Origin: Bradyrhizobium sp. Y36
GTDB lineage: Bacteria > Pseudomonadota > Alphaproteobacteria > Rhizobiales > Xanthobacteraceae
Assembly (NCBI RefSeq): GCF_002531575.1
Contig: NZ_NWTI01000006.1
Location: forward strand, 1 to 64,000
Direction of reading: 5' to 3'
DNA: 64,000 nucleotides
Part shown: in pieces, positions 1 to 7,957 of the stretch
How the letters are laid out: every line of letters begins with the position of its first letter
Position numbering within the stretch: position 1 is the stretch's first letter
The notes under the pieces: generated by a model
What the model was told of the DNA's origin: nothing
The model's input: only the letters and a program-made list of their open reading frames with translations
Database searches by the model: none
Translations under genes and position numbers: made by a program

Positions 1-62
1 CTCCATTTGGAAGCCTTGAATCACTCCGGCTCAGCGGCGACAAGGGGGTTTGAGTACAGAAC

Positions 63-168
63 CTAGAGCATTTTCGGTTCTGATTGAATCAGAACCGAAG
101 CTCTAGATTCTTGTTTGACGCGTTTTCTTCACGCGAACCGGTGTCCACTTCGCTCGAAAACGCTCTAG
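63..168. repeat. Dispersed palindromic repeat at the end of the AsmA gene
   Basis: A 13-bp perfect inverted repeat with a single central base (73-85 and 87-99) lies inside CTAGAGC (63-69) and GCTCTAG copies. A second arm ending in CGCTCTAG finishes at 168. Elements of this form are scattered in Bradyrhizobium and Rhodopseudomonas genomes (recollection). The TAG stop of the AsmA-like gene (165-167, minus strand) lies within the final CTAG, so the repeat supplies that gene's stop. Bases 1-62 show no gene. Confidence 0.75.
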
Positions 169-2093
169 TTGGACTTGGCGTTCTCTTTGGCGTTCTCCGC
201 CGTCGGCGAGTCTGGCGGTGCGGGGCGCTTGCCCGTGCCGGTGATGCGCTCGATCGCGGAGCGCACGGCGTCGCCTGCCTTGCGGTCCTTCAGCATGTCG
301 AGCAGGGGGGCGGAGGCCGGCGACCGGCGGATCAGGCTCTCCGGATCGGGGAAGATCAGTGGATCGTCCCAGGGCCCCTGCACCACGAACGGCAATTCGA
401 AGCCCGAGGCGCTGTTGAGGCTTGCGACGCCTTTCATGTCGTATTCGCGCGTCGGCACCGAGGCCGTGCCGGTCATCGTGATCTTGGCGGCAGGTCCTTC
501 GACCCGGATGTCCTCGGCGGTGGCGACCCCGTCGGCGAATTTCACCGCGATGGTGAGATTGTTGTAGGGCGTCGAACCGTTGCGGAAATTGCCGCCGCCC
601 GATAGCGGCCGCCGCTCCAGGCGCTTCAGGAGCTGCTCGGCGTTGAAGCCCGCGATCGCGCCGTCGTGCCCGGTGACGGTGGCGCTGCCGTCCAGCGACT
701 GCACGAGGCCGAACGGGCTCGAGCCCGAGGCGAACAGCGAGACGTTGATGTTGCCGCGGCCGGACAGCTTGTTGAGGCCGAACAGCTCGGTGGCGCAGGC
801 CTGGAGGTCGACGTCGGTGAACTGGAATTGCGCCTTGATGTCGGCGATCGTGTCGGAGCGCGCGATGCCGAACGAGCCCTTGGCGATTCCGCCATAGACC
901 TGCGCCTCGCCGACCGACAGCGCCAGCGTGCCGTTGCGCAAATTGGCGCCGATCGCGGTGCGGCCGAGCTTGGTCGGCCCGACCGTCAGCTTGGCCGCCG
1001 ACAGGCGCATGTCGAGGTCGGTGGTCGACAGTCCGTTGAGGTCGAACAGCTGCCTGTTCCAGTCGCGTGCCCCGCTCGCGAGCAGGCGGAAAGTGGAGAT
1101 ATAAGGCGTGAAATCGAGCGCGTCGGCGGCGAGCGTCGCCTGCAGCGTCTGCCGGCCGTTATTGGCGTAGGTCATGACGCCCTCGGCGGCGTTGCCGTCG
1201 AGCTCGACATTGACGTTGGTGAGCGCGATCGAGGCGCCGACGACGTTGGCGCGTGCCTTCAGCGCGAAGCGGCCGAAGCCGCCGCTGGCGGGCTGCGGCT
1301 GCCCGGTCCAGCGCAGCGCGTTGCGCAAGGACGGACTGTCGATCGTCAGCGTCCCCTCCATCATCGGGCTGGTGCGGTTGGCGACGCTGCCGTCGAAGGC
1401 GAGCTTGAGCGGCGCGCTGGCGATCCGTGCCTTCAGCCCCGAGCGCTCGCCGGAGAGGGCCGCGACGAAATCGGAAAAGCTGATCGTGCCGTCGACGCGC
1501 TCGCCGCGCCAGTCGAACTGTCCGGTCGCGGCGAAGGAGCGCGAGATCGAGGGCCAGGCCAGCGACAGGTCGATGTCCTCGAGCTTCTCGGTGGCGTGGG
1601 TGGCGGTGTCCTCGTAATCGAGCACGCCGTCCTGGATCCGGATTTCGGAGAACGAGACCTGGTTCTCGGCCCCAGGCTTCATGGTGCGCGCGATGGTCTG
1701 GATGAAGGGGGTCCAGTTGCTCTCGCCGTCCGGCTGCAGGCTGACATGGATGCGCGGCCGCAGCAGCGCCAGGTCGGCGATCTCGAACCGTTGCAGCAAG
1801 AGCGGCAGCAGCCGCAGATTGGCGGTGAGCACGTCGACATGGAGCGCGGAATCGCTGGTGCCGCCGCCCTTGAGGCCGACGTCGTGGAACGAGATGTAGC
1901 TCGCCGGCAGCACCGAGATATCGATGCTGCCGGCGACACTCAGCTCGAGCCCGGTGACGTCGCGGATCTGCGCCTCGACCGCCTTGCGCAGCGCGTCGCG
2001 GTTGATGAGCCAGGAGGTCGCGATCAGGGCGATCAGCGCAACGCCGAGCAGCGCCGCGATCGGCGTCCCGAGGCGCTTCATTCCTTGGGCCAT
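165..2093 (-). CDS. AsmA family outer-membrane assembly/lipid-transport-like protein
   Basis: A protein of 642 aa that I assign to the AsmA superfamily. An N-terminal membrane anchor (about residues 7-29) is followed by a long periplasmic region rich in short beta strands. The C-terminal part resembles the AsmA_2 region, with a GIAGFNAEQLLKRL-like GxxxxNxxxL stretch. Family members act in outer-membrane protein or phospholipid transport between the membranes. The ATG at 2093 was chosen because the membrane segment follows directly; the frame stays open upstream to 2333, but that extension is basic and unlike a signal sequence. The gene is divergent from scoA across a 275-bp gap with no other gene. 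The family is fairly sure, the exact role is not. Confidence 0.8.
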   Translation of the reverse strand: MAQGMKRLGTPIAALLGVALIALIATSWLINRDALRKAVEAQIRDVTGLELSVAGSIDISVLPASYISFHDVGLKGGGTSDSALHVDVLTANLRLLPLLLQRFEIADLALLRPRIHVSLQPDGESNWTPFIQTIARTMKPGAENQVSFSEIRIQDGVLDYEDTATHATEKLEDIDLSLAWPSISRSFAATGQFDWRGERVDGTISFSDFVAALSGERSGLKARIASAPLKLAFDGSVANRTSPMMEGTLTIDSPSLRNALRWTGQPQPASGGFGRFALKARANVVGASIALTNVNVELDGNAAEGVMTYANNGRQTLQATLAADALDFTPYISTFRLLASGARDWNRQLFDLNGLSTTDLDMRLSAAKLTVGPTKLGRTAIGANLRNGTLALSVGEAQVYGGIAKGSFGIARSDTIADIKAQFQFTDVDLQACATELFGLNKLSGRGNINVSLFASGSSPFGLVQSLDGSATVTGHDGAIAGFNAEQLLKRLERRPLSGGGNFRNGSTPYNNLTIAVKFADGVATAEDIRVEGPAAKITMTGTASVPTREYDMKGVASLNSASGFELPFVVQGPWDDPLIFPDPESLIRRSPASAPLLDMLKDRKAGDAVRSAIERITGTGKRPAPPDSPTAENAKENAKSN

Positions 2094-2368
2094 GGTCAAT
2101 GGCGTGTCCTGATCGGGTTGGTCGTTGGAGCCGGAAGGGCGGGCCGGGAAACCTGCGTGCCCACGCCCGAGCCCAGTTATGTTAAGTGCCGCAACTTGAT
2201 GGGTTTTCTTGTCGCTTTCAAGGCCGCGGACGGTTCTGCCCACCGCGTGGGCAGCTTCTATCACCCGAACGTCGCGCGGAGAACCCCGTATCATTGACGG
2301 CTTTGGAGGATTTCGCCTAATAATCGCCGCCAATAGGGCGCGACGCCTCCAAGCCGAAGGTTTCCTGT

Positions 2369-3106
2369 ATGAACAAGGTCTATCCCGACGCCAAGTCGGC
2401 TCTGTCAGGCATCTTGAAAGACAACATGATGATCATGTCGGGAGGCTTCGGCCTCTGCGGCATCGCCGAGGAGCTTTCGGATGCGATCCGCGAGTCCGGC
2501 GTCAAGGGGCTGACGGTTGTCTCCAACAATGCCGGCGTCGATGGCATCGGGCTCAGCCGCCTGCTCGAAACCCGCCAGATCAAGAAGATGATCTCGTCCT
2601 ATGTCGGCGAGAACAAGCTGTTCGCCCAGCAATTCCTCGCGGGCGAGCTGGAACTCGAATTCAACCCGCAAGGCACGCTGGCCGAGCGCATCCGCGCCGG
2701 CGGCGCCGGCATCCCGGCCTTCTACACCAAGACCGGCGTCGGCACGCTGATCGCCGAAGGCAAGGAAGTGAAGGAATTCGACGGCGAGAAGTATCTGATG
2801 GAGCGCGGTCTGTTCGCGGACCTCGCCATCGTGCATGCCTGGAAGGGCGACACCGCCGGCAACCTCATCTACCGCAAGACCGCGCGCAACTTTAACCCGA
2901 TGATGGCGACCGCCGCCAAGATCACGGTGGCCGAGGTCGAGCATCTGGTTCCGGCCGGTGAACTCAATCCCGATCACATCCACACGCCCGGCATTTTCGT
3001 GAAGCGCATCGTCGAGGTTGGCACGGCCAAGAAGCGCATCGAATTCCGCAACACCCGCCCGCGCCCCACCAGCGCACCTGCGGCCGGAACAGGAGTTGAA
3101 ATCTGA
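2369..3106 (+). CDS. scoA: 3-oxoacid CoA-transferase subunit A
   Basis: The alpha subunit (245 aa) of a succinyl-CoA:3-ketoacid CoA-transferase, which activates acetoacetate by moving CoA from succinyl-CoA. The family glycine loop GGFGLCG lies near residues 26-32 and a [11 protein letters not shown] segment lies in the middle, both typical of AtoD/ScoA. It overlaps scoB by one base (TGATG at 3104-3108), so the two subunits are translationally coupled. In Bradyrhizobium-type bacteria this activity connects ketone bodies and PHB breakdown to the TCA cycle. The substrate choice (acetoacetate rather than another 3-oxoacid) is inferred from family resemblance. Confidence 0.93.
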   Translation: MNKVYPDAKSALSGILKDNMMIMSGGFGLCGIAEELSDAIRESGVKGLTVVSNNAGVDGIGLSRLLETRQIKKMISSYVGENKLFAQQFLAGELELEFNPQGTLAERIRAGGAGIPAFYTKTGVGTLIAEGKEVKEFDGEKYLMERGLFADLAIVHAWKGDTAGNLIYRKTARNFNPMMATAAKITVAEVEHLVPAGELNPDHIHTPGIFVKRIVEVGTAKKRIEFRNTRPRPTSAPAAGTGVEI

Positions 3107-3756
3107 TGGCCTGGACCCGTGAACAGATGGCCGCGCGCGCCGCAAAGGAATTGCGCGACGGCTATTACGTCAATCTCGGCATCGGCATTCCGACGCTGGT
3201 CTCGAACTTCATCCCCGACGGCGTCGACGTCAGCTTGCAGAGCGAGAACGGCATGCTCGGCATGGGCCCGTTCCCCTATGAGGGCGAGGAAGACGCCGAC
3301 CTCATCAATGCCGGCAAGCAGACCGTGAGCGAACTGCCCTCGACCTCCTATTTCTCGAGCGCGGATTCCTTCGGCATGATCCGCGGCGGCCACATGGACC
3401 TGTCGATCCTCGGCGCCATGCAGGTGGCCCAGAACGGCGATCTCGCCAACTGGATGATCCCCGGCAAGATGGTCAAGGGCATGGGCGGCGCGATGGATCT
3501 CGTCGCCGGCGTCAAGCGCGTCGTCGTGGTGATGGAGCATTCGGCCAAGGACGGCTCGAAGCTCCTGAAGAAGTGCAACCTGCCGCTGACCGGCGAGCGC
3601 GTGGTCGACATGGTCGTCACCGATCTGGCGGTCTTCACCATCGACAAGCACGGCGACGGCGGCATGGCCCTGATCGAGCTCGCCGACGGCGTCACGCTCG
3701 ACGAGGTCAAGGCCAAGACCGAAGCCGAATTCCGCGTGGCGCTGAAGAACACGTAA
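3106..3756 (+). CDS. scoB: 3-oxoacid CoA-transferase subunit B
   Basis: The beta subunit (216 aa), partner of the upstream ScoA. The catalytic glutamate that forms the enzyme-CoA thioester is visible as E47 in the [10 protein letters not shown] motif, and a GIGIPTLV glycine-rich segment precedes it. The length is normal for a separate B subunit. The start overlaps the scoA stop (TGATG), supporting the ATG at 3106 and a two-gene operon. The enzyme is cytoplasmic. Confidence 0.95.
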   Translation: MAWTREQMAARAAKELRDGYYVNLGIGIPTLVSNFIPDGVDVSLQSENGMLGMGPFPYEGEEDADLINAGKQTVSELPSTSYFSSADSFGMIRGGHMDLSILGAMQVAQNGDLANWMIPGKMVKGMGGAMDLVAGVKRVVVVMEHSAKDGSKLLKKCNLPLTGERVVDMVVTDLAVFTIDKHGDGGMALIELADGVTLDEVKAKTEAEFRVALKNT

Positions 3757-3778
3757 GATCTTCGCAAACGGGGCGCGC

Positions 3779-4432
3779 ATGACGATAAGGTCCGCGCGTC
3801 CCGAAGACGCTGAATTCATCGCACAAACCATCCAGTCATCGCAGCGCGGCTACCGGTCGCGTGGCTGGTTCGATGTCGCGCTCGGCTGGCCCGATGCGCA
3901 ATGCCGCGATTTCATCGCGCGCATCGCGGTCGCGCAGGCCGTGTCGATGTGGCACGTCTCGCAATTCCTGGTCGCCGAGGTCGAGGGCGAGCCGGCCGCG
4001 GCGCTGTGCGCGCTGCCCGCAGCCGGTACGGGACCTGCGGCCTGGCGCGCAATCGAGGAAGTCGCGATTGCGACCGGACTTGCCGCGACCGAGCTGGAGG
4101 CCATCCGCCAACGCGGCGCCTATACGCGCGCCTGCTGGGTTCAGGGCGGCGAGGGCGACTGGATGATCGAGCATGTTGCGACCGATCCCGTTCATCGCGG
4201 CCGTGGCCTGGTCCAGGCGCTGATCGCGCACGCGCTGGAGAAGGGGCGGGCGGCCGGATTCGGACGGACGACGATATCGTTCCTGATCGGCAACGAGCCC
4301 GCCGAGCGCGCCTACGCGAAGGCGGGTTTTGTCTTGGCCGAGGAAAAGCGCGATCCCGCGTTCGAGGCGATCATCGGCGCGCCCGGCTTTCGCATGTTTG
4401 CGCGGACGATTCCGCCAGCCCAGTCATTCTGA
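3779..4432 (+). CDS. GNAT family N-acetyltransferase
   Basis: A 217-aa GNAT-fold protein. The N terminus begins with the usual MTIRSARPEDAEFIA strand-helix. The acetyl-CoA binding region is visible as VATDPVHRGRGLVQALIAHA (Q/RxxGxG/A type), followed by a C-terminal NEPAERAYAKAGF segment typical of GNAT enzymes. It starts 22 bp after scoB and may be co-transcribed. The substrate cannot be told from sequence. The 58 bp between its stop and the convergent nirV end hold a GC-rich stretch but no gene. Confidence 0.85.
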   Translation: MTIRSARPEDAEFIAQTIQSSQRGYRSRGWFDVALGWPDAQCRDFIARIAVAQAVSMWHVSQFLVAEVEGEPAAALCALPAAGTGPAAWRAIEEVAIATGLAATELEAIRQRGAYTRACWVQGGEGDWMIEHVATDPVHRGRGLVQALIAHALEKGRAAGFGRTTISFLIGNEPAERAYAKAGFVLAEEKRDPAFEAIIGAPGFRMFARTIPPAQSF

Positions 4433-4490
4433 AGTGCTTGAGCTGCGGCATGCCGCAGCGCGCGTCGCTGCAATGACGGAAGACCGACGT

Positions 4491-5375
4491 TTACGACCTT
4501 GCCGCCCACACCTTGCTCCATCGCGTCGACACGCTCGCCACCCACGACGTCTCCTCGCGCACCAGGCGGAAGCCGAGATTGGCGGGCGGCACGCCCTGGG
4601 CGCAGCCGCCGGCGCGGGCATCGCGGATGAAATCCGTGACATAGGCGCGATGCGCGCCCTCGGCGACACGCACGCCGCAATTCACGGTCGGGCGGCCGGC
4701 ATTGCCGGCCTCGTCGACGCGCGAGCGCACGAAGCAGGTCGAGGTCCATTCCCAGACGTTGCCGGCGAGATCTTCGACGCCGTGCTCGTTGGGGCCGAAC
4801 TTGCCGAACGGATAGGCCGTGGTGTCGGAGAGGTCGCGTTCGGATTCGCGCTCATAGCGGCTGATCCAGCGCCTCGACGGATCGTTGGCATCGACCGCGA
4901 CGCCGTCGTCCTTGAATTTGGAGCCGGCCGCGAAGGCCCATTCGGCGTCGCTCGGCAGGCGGTAATGATGGCCCGTCTTGCGCGACAGCCAGCCCGCATA
5001 GGCTACGGCGTCGTGCCAGTTCACCTGCACGGCGGGTCGATCGGCGGCGACCGCCACGTCGCGGTCGAGCGCGCGGCAGGCGCCGTCCTGCACGCAAAGC
5101 TGATAGTCGGATGACGAGACCTGATTGCGCATGATGTGCAGCGGCCGGTCGACGCGCATCGCGCGCAGCGGCGCTTCCGCCTGCTGCCCGCCGCGCGTGA
5201 AATCGCCGGCCTCGCGATAGGACACGCTGCCCGGCGCGACCCTGACGATCGCAGGCTCCCCGGCCGTGCCGCGCACCGCCATGGTCGAGACCAGCGGCGC
5301 GACCGCGAGCGGCCCTGCGAGCCCCGCGACGCAGGCGAGAGCCAGTTTGAGCTTGAATGCGATCAGCATGGTCAT
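4491..5375 (-). CDS. nirV: NirV, formylglycine-generating-enzyme (SUMF1) domain protein
   Basis: A 294-aa exported protein with an N-terminal signal/anchor (about residues 3-28) and an FGE-sulfatase fold. Typical segments are RPAVQVNWHDAVAYAGWLS, YRLPSDAEWAFAA, DLAGNVWEWT and a terminal NLGFRLV. The paired catalytic cysteines of true formylglycine-generating enzymes, located just before NLGFR, are not present, so sulfatase activation is unlikely. It lies directly downstream of nirK on the same strand, the known nirKV arrangement; NirV is not essential for nitrite reduction in organisms tested and its role is unresolved. An alternative start, ATG at 5369, has a GGGGA about 7 bases upstream and may be the true one. 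Confidence 0.88.
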   Translation of the reverse strand: MTMLIAFKLKLALACVAGLAGPLAVAPLVSTMAVRGTAGEPAIVRVAPGSVSYREAGDFTRGGQQAEAPLRAMRVDRPLHIMRNQVSSSDYQLCVQDGACRALDRDVAVAADRPAVQVNWHDAVAYAGWLSRKTGHHYRLPSDAEWAFAAGSKFKDDGVAVDANDPSRRWISRYERESERDLSDTTAYPFGKFGPNEHGVEDLAGNVWEWTSTCFVRSRVDEAGNAGRPTVNCGVRVAEGAHRAYVTDFIRDARAGGCAQGVPPANLGFRLVREETSWVASVSTRWSKVWAARS

Positions 5376-5388
5376 TCCCCGAAGAAAG

Positions 5389-5414
5389 AAGGGGCCGGTG
5401 ATGACCGGCCCCTT
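5389..5414 (-). terminator. Hairpin between nirK and nirV
   Basis: A perfect 11-bp stem (5389-5399 with 5404-5414) around a 4-base loop. Read on the minus strand it is followed by TTCTTTCTTC. It sits after the nirK stop and immediately before the nirV start, so it may end or reduce transcription into nirV. Confidence 0.7.
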
Positions 5415-5421
5415 GTCGCGT

Positions 5422-6528
5422 TTAGTTGGTCTTGGCAGGCGGGATTTCCGCCGGGGCCTTCACCTGCATCATCAGATCGTCGTTCCACTTGCCTTCGACC
5501 TTGAAGTGCGCGGTGGCGCCGAGGTCGGCGGCCTCGATCAGATTATGCGTGACGTAGGCGTAGATGCCGGGCTGCTGGAACTTGTACAGCGCGGCTCCCG
5601 CCGAGCCGCCGCGGATGAACCAGGTCTCGAGTCCGACTTCGGGTGCGTTGCCGAACTTGCCGGTTTCCCAGACATAGTCGCCATGGCCGCCGATCAGGTG
5701 CGGGCGGCTGTCGCGATTGGCCTGCGAATGCACGATCAGCACGTTCTCGCCGACATTGGCGGTGAGCGCATTCTTGCCGGTGAGCGCGCCGGCCTTGCCG
5801 TTGAACACGACGTGGGTGGGGATCAGCTTCTTCATCACCTCTTCGGTGTCGGTGAAGGCTTCACCCGGCGAGTCGTAGGACTTGAAGTTGCCCTTCTCGT
5901 CGCGCGGCACGTACATGTCCTGCTCGCCGATATAGTACACCTTGTCGTACTTCAGGGCGTGGCCCTTGCCGTCGTTCAGTCCGTCGCGCGGCAGCACCAT
6001 CACGGCGCCGTTCATGCCGGAGACGACGTGCCAGGGAATCATCGGGCCGCCCGGGGCGCAGTGATAGACGAACACGCCGGTCTTGGTTGCCTTCCAGCGC
6101 AGCACGACCTGCTCGCCGGGATTGATCAGCGTCAGCGCGCCGCCACCGAGCGCACCGGTCGCGGAATGGAAGTCGATGTTGTGCGGCATGGTGTTGGTCG
6201 CGGGATTGACCAGCGTCGTTTCGACGTAGTCGCCCTCATGCACGACCATCAGCGGACCCGGCATCGAGCCGTTGAACGTCATCGCCTGGAAGGTGGTGCC
6301 CTTCTCGTCGATGACGACCTTCTTCTCTTCGATCGTGAGCTTGAACTCGATGATCTTGGGACCTTGCTTGGTGGCCTGCTCGTGCGCATGGACGAAGGGC
6401 GGAGCGACCAGCTCTACCTTCTGACGCGGCAATTTGAGATCGTCGACAGCCAGTGCGGGGGTCGCCAGCATCAGAGCGGTCGCTGCGGCGCCGATCAATG
6501 CGACTCTGCGGGTGAACATCGTAGGCAT
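5422..6528 (-). CDS. nirK: Copper-containing nitrite reductase NirK
   Basis: Periplasmic NO-forming nitrite reductase, 368 aa, which reduces nitrite to nitric oxide in denitrification. The N terminus has an RR-containing signal peptide ending about residue 27 (ATPALA). Two cupredoxin domains follow. Type 1 copper ligands are H116, C157, H167 and M172, and N-terminal type 2 ligands are H121 and H156. D119 matches the catalytic aspartate (PHNIDFH). The [13 protein letters not shown] loop carries the one-residue insertion seen in NirK of Rhodobacter/Bradyrhizobium type. It is first in a nirK-nirV unit, with a FixK/FNR-type box 68 bp upstream. Confidence 0.97.
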   Translation of the reverse strand: MPTMFTRRVALIGAAATALMLATPALAVDDLKLPRQKVELVAPPFVHAHEQATKQGPKIIEFKLTIEEKKVVIDEKGTTFQAMTFNGSMPGPLMVVHEGDYVETTLVNPATNTMPHNIDFHSATGALGGGALTLINPGEQVVLRWKATKTGVFVYHCAPGGPMIPWHVVSGMNGAVMVLPRDGLNDGKGHALKYDKVYYIGEQDMYVPRDEKGNFKSYDSPGEAFTDTEEVMKKLIPTHVVFNGKAGALTGKNALTANVGENVLIVHSQANRDSRPHLIGGHGDYVWETGKFGNAPEVGLETWFIRGGSAGAALYKFQQPGIYAYVTHNLIEAADLGATAHFKVEGKWNDDLMMQVKAPAEIPPAKTN

Positions 6529-6589
6529 CCTTCATCTGGAAAGGTTTTTTGATGACGGATGCACTGTGCGCCGATCGCGGCAAGAGTGT

Positions 6590-6603
6590 TTGCGCTGCGA
6601 CAA
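6590..6603 (-). promoter_or_regulatory. FixK/FNR/NnrR-type box upstream of nirK
   Basis: On the minus strand the site reads TTGTCGCAGCGCAA, a TTG-N8-CAA imperfect palindrome centred about 68 bp before the nirK ATG. That spacing suits a class II Crp/Fnr activator at about -41 with a short leader. It resembles the nirK FixK box reported in B. japonicum (recollection). Confidence 0.75.
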
Positions 6604-6643
6604 GGTTTTGCCGGATTCGCCTCCGCGACAGTACTTAGGTGTC

Positions 6644-7519
6644 TCAACGGAGCAGGATCGGTGACACGACGTTAACCGCGTCCGACGGCGTGATGCGGAT
6701 GTCGAGACCGAGCGACCAGCGGCCGGACAGCGGTGCCGACATTCTGACTCGCCATTGATCGTTGCCGACGCGTTCGGCGTTTGCGGTGATCGGCGCCACG
6801 CCGCGCTCGGGATTTCCGAGCGTGACGGCAACTGCATCTGCACTCAGGGGCAGCTCGTTCGCATCTTCGAGCTGGATGGCGATCTCGACCGGACCGGCGC
6901 GGCCCGGCGAGACCGTGACGTTGGCCATGGCCTTCTCAGCATGGAGATGCGTGAAGAAGCTCTCGTCCGCGTCGGACGTCGCCGCAACTGAAGCCGCTGC
7001 GGCCGGCTCGGCGCGATGCGCGGGCGCGGCTGCCGCGGTGCTCTCCGTGCTTGCGGGCGCCTGCGCGCCGATCGCCTGCACGTCCAGCGTCACTCTCACA
7101 TCGCCGGCGCGCTCGAATGAGAGAGTCACGGGCATCTGGTCGCCGGCATGAAGTGGCGCATCGAGGCCGATGAACATCAGATGCCCGCCGCCGGGCGCGA
7201 GCGTAACGACTTGTCCGGGTGCGATGGCGAGCCCCTTTTCAAGCGGACGCATGGTCATGACGCCGTCGTTGACGGCCATTTCGTGGATCTCGGTTCGAAG
7301 CGCATGGGCCGCCGACGCGGCCTGCAAACGCTCCGTCGAATGGCCCCTGTTCTCGATCGTCAAATAGCCGCCGGCGACCTTGGCTCCGCCGGGTGTCGCC
7401 CGGCTCCAGGCCCTGGTGATGACGAGATCGCCGCTGGTGGTGTCGGCCGCGATGGCGGGCGACCCGACAAGGCATGTCAGGATGATCGCGCCGGCGAACG
7501 CGCGCTTGGATGAGATCAT
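6644..7519 (-). CDS. PCu(A)C copper chaperone fused to a CopC/YtkA-like C-terminal domain
   Basis: A 291-aa exported copper protein. After a signal peptide (about residues 1-24, ending SPAIAA) comes a PCu(A)C domain carrying the H(x)M-x10-M-x21-HxM copper-binding pattern: HEM, then M of TMRP, then HLM. A C-terminal domain after an Ala/Pro/Glu linker (THLHAEKAM to the end) looks like the periplasmic CopC/CopD-tail or YtkA/FixH-like fold. PCu(A)C proteins deliver Cu(I) to CuA/CuB centres. Beside nirK it may help load the nitrite reductase, which is inference. ATG at 7519 was chosen because the signal peptide starts there. It follows the small membrane protein gene by 37 bp. Confidence 0.85.
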   Translation of the reverse strand: MISSKRAFAGAIILTCLVGSPAIAADTTSGDLVITRAWSRATPGGAKVAGGYLTIENRGHSTERLQAASAAHALRTEIHEMAVNDGVMTMRPLEKGLAIAPGQVVTLAPGGGHLMFIGLDAPLHAGDQMPVTLSFERAGDVRVTLDVQAIGAQAPASTESTAAAAPAHRAEPAAAASVAATSDADESFFTHLHAEKAMANVTVSPGRAGPVEIAIQLEDANELPLSADAVAVTLGNPERGVAPITANAERVGNDQWRVRMSAPLSGRWSLGLDIRITPSDAVNVVSPILLR

Positions 7520-7556
7520 GATCGGAGCCTTTGGAGCAGCCTTGGAGAAGAGGCGA

Positions 7557-7757
7557 CTAGAACAGATGCTTGGCGAGCCAGACCACCGCCCAGATCGCGA
7601 GCGACGGCACGGCGATGACAGCGATGACGGCGGCGAGGGCGCCCGCGATGCCGGACGGGGCCGGTGCGACCGGGGCCGGCCGGAAGTCGTCGAAGCGCGG
7701 GATATGGCCGCGGACGTCGAGCAAGGACAGAATGAGTTCGAGTGCAAAAAGCCTCAT
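7557..7757 (-). CDS. Small single-pass membrane protein
   Basis: A 66-aa protein with a hydrophobic N-terminal helix (MRLFALELILSLL), a short proline-rich loop and a strongly hydrophobic C-terminal membrane segment ending WLAKHLF. The ATG at 7757 has a GGAG about 9 bases upstream; a TTG at 7784 is a less likely start. It is the first gene of the unit with the PCu(A)C protein and has a FixK-type box about 70 bp upstream. No family was recognised; the context suggests a role in copper or nitrite reductase maturation. Confidence 0.65.
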   Translation of the reverse strand: MRLFALELILSLLDVRGHIPRFDDFRPAPVAPAPSGIAGALAAVIAVIAVPSLAIWAVVWLAKHLF

Positions 7758-7820
7758 GGGCAAACGCTCCGGATGCCGTTCCAATTTCCGTCATCATGGC
7801 CCGGAGACGCCCGCTGTGCT

Positions 7821-7834
7821 TTGCGCAAGCGCAA
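7821..7834. promoter_or_regulatory. FixK-type box 1 between the copper operon and hemN
   Basis: TTGCGCAAGCGCAA is a consensus TTGC-N6-GCAA FixK2-type box. Its centre is about 70 bp from the start of the small membrane protein gene (minus strand) and about 130 bp from hemN, so it probably serves the copper operon. Confidence 0.8.
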
Positions 7835-7854
7835 TCTCCAGGCCCCGGCCGACT

Positions 7855-7868
7855 TTGCGCGAGCGCAA
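7855..7868. promoter_or_regulatory. FixK-type box 2 upstream of hemN
   Basis: TTGCGCGAGCGCAA, another consensus FixK-type palindrome, is centred about 97 bp before the hemN ATG and 34 bp (about three helical turns) from box 1. It probably drives hemN; co-operative or mutually exclusive binding with box 1 is possible. Confidence 0.8.
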
Positions 7869-7957
7869 GGTCGCCCCCTCGGATCCGGGGTAATGGAGTG
7901 CATTCCGTGATTTGCCGTGGCGTCTGCACACGGCTGAAATTTACGAATGGGTAAGAC

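Noticed and set aside
666..2297. Long plus-strand open frame opposite the AsmA-like gene
   Set aside because: Its composition is Arg/Glu/Gly-rich without domain features, and the opposite-strand frame encodes a recognisable protein. GC-rich DNA gives such antisense frames routinely.
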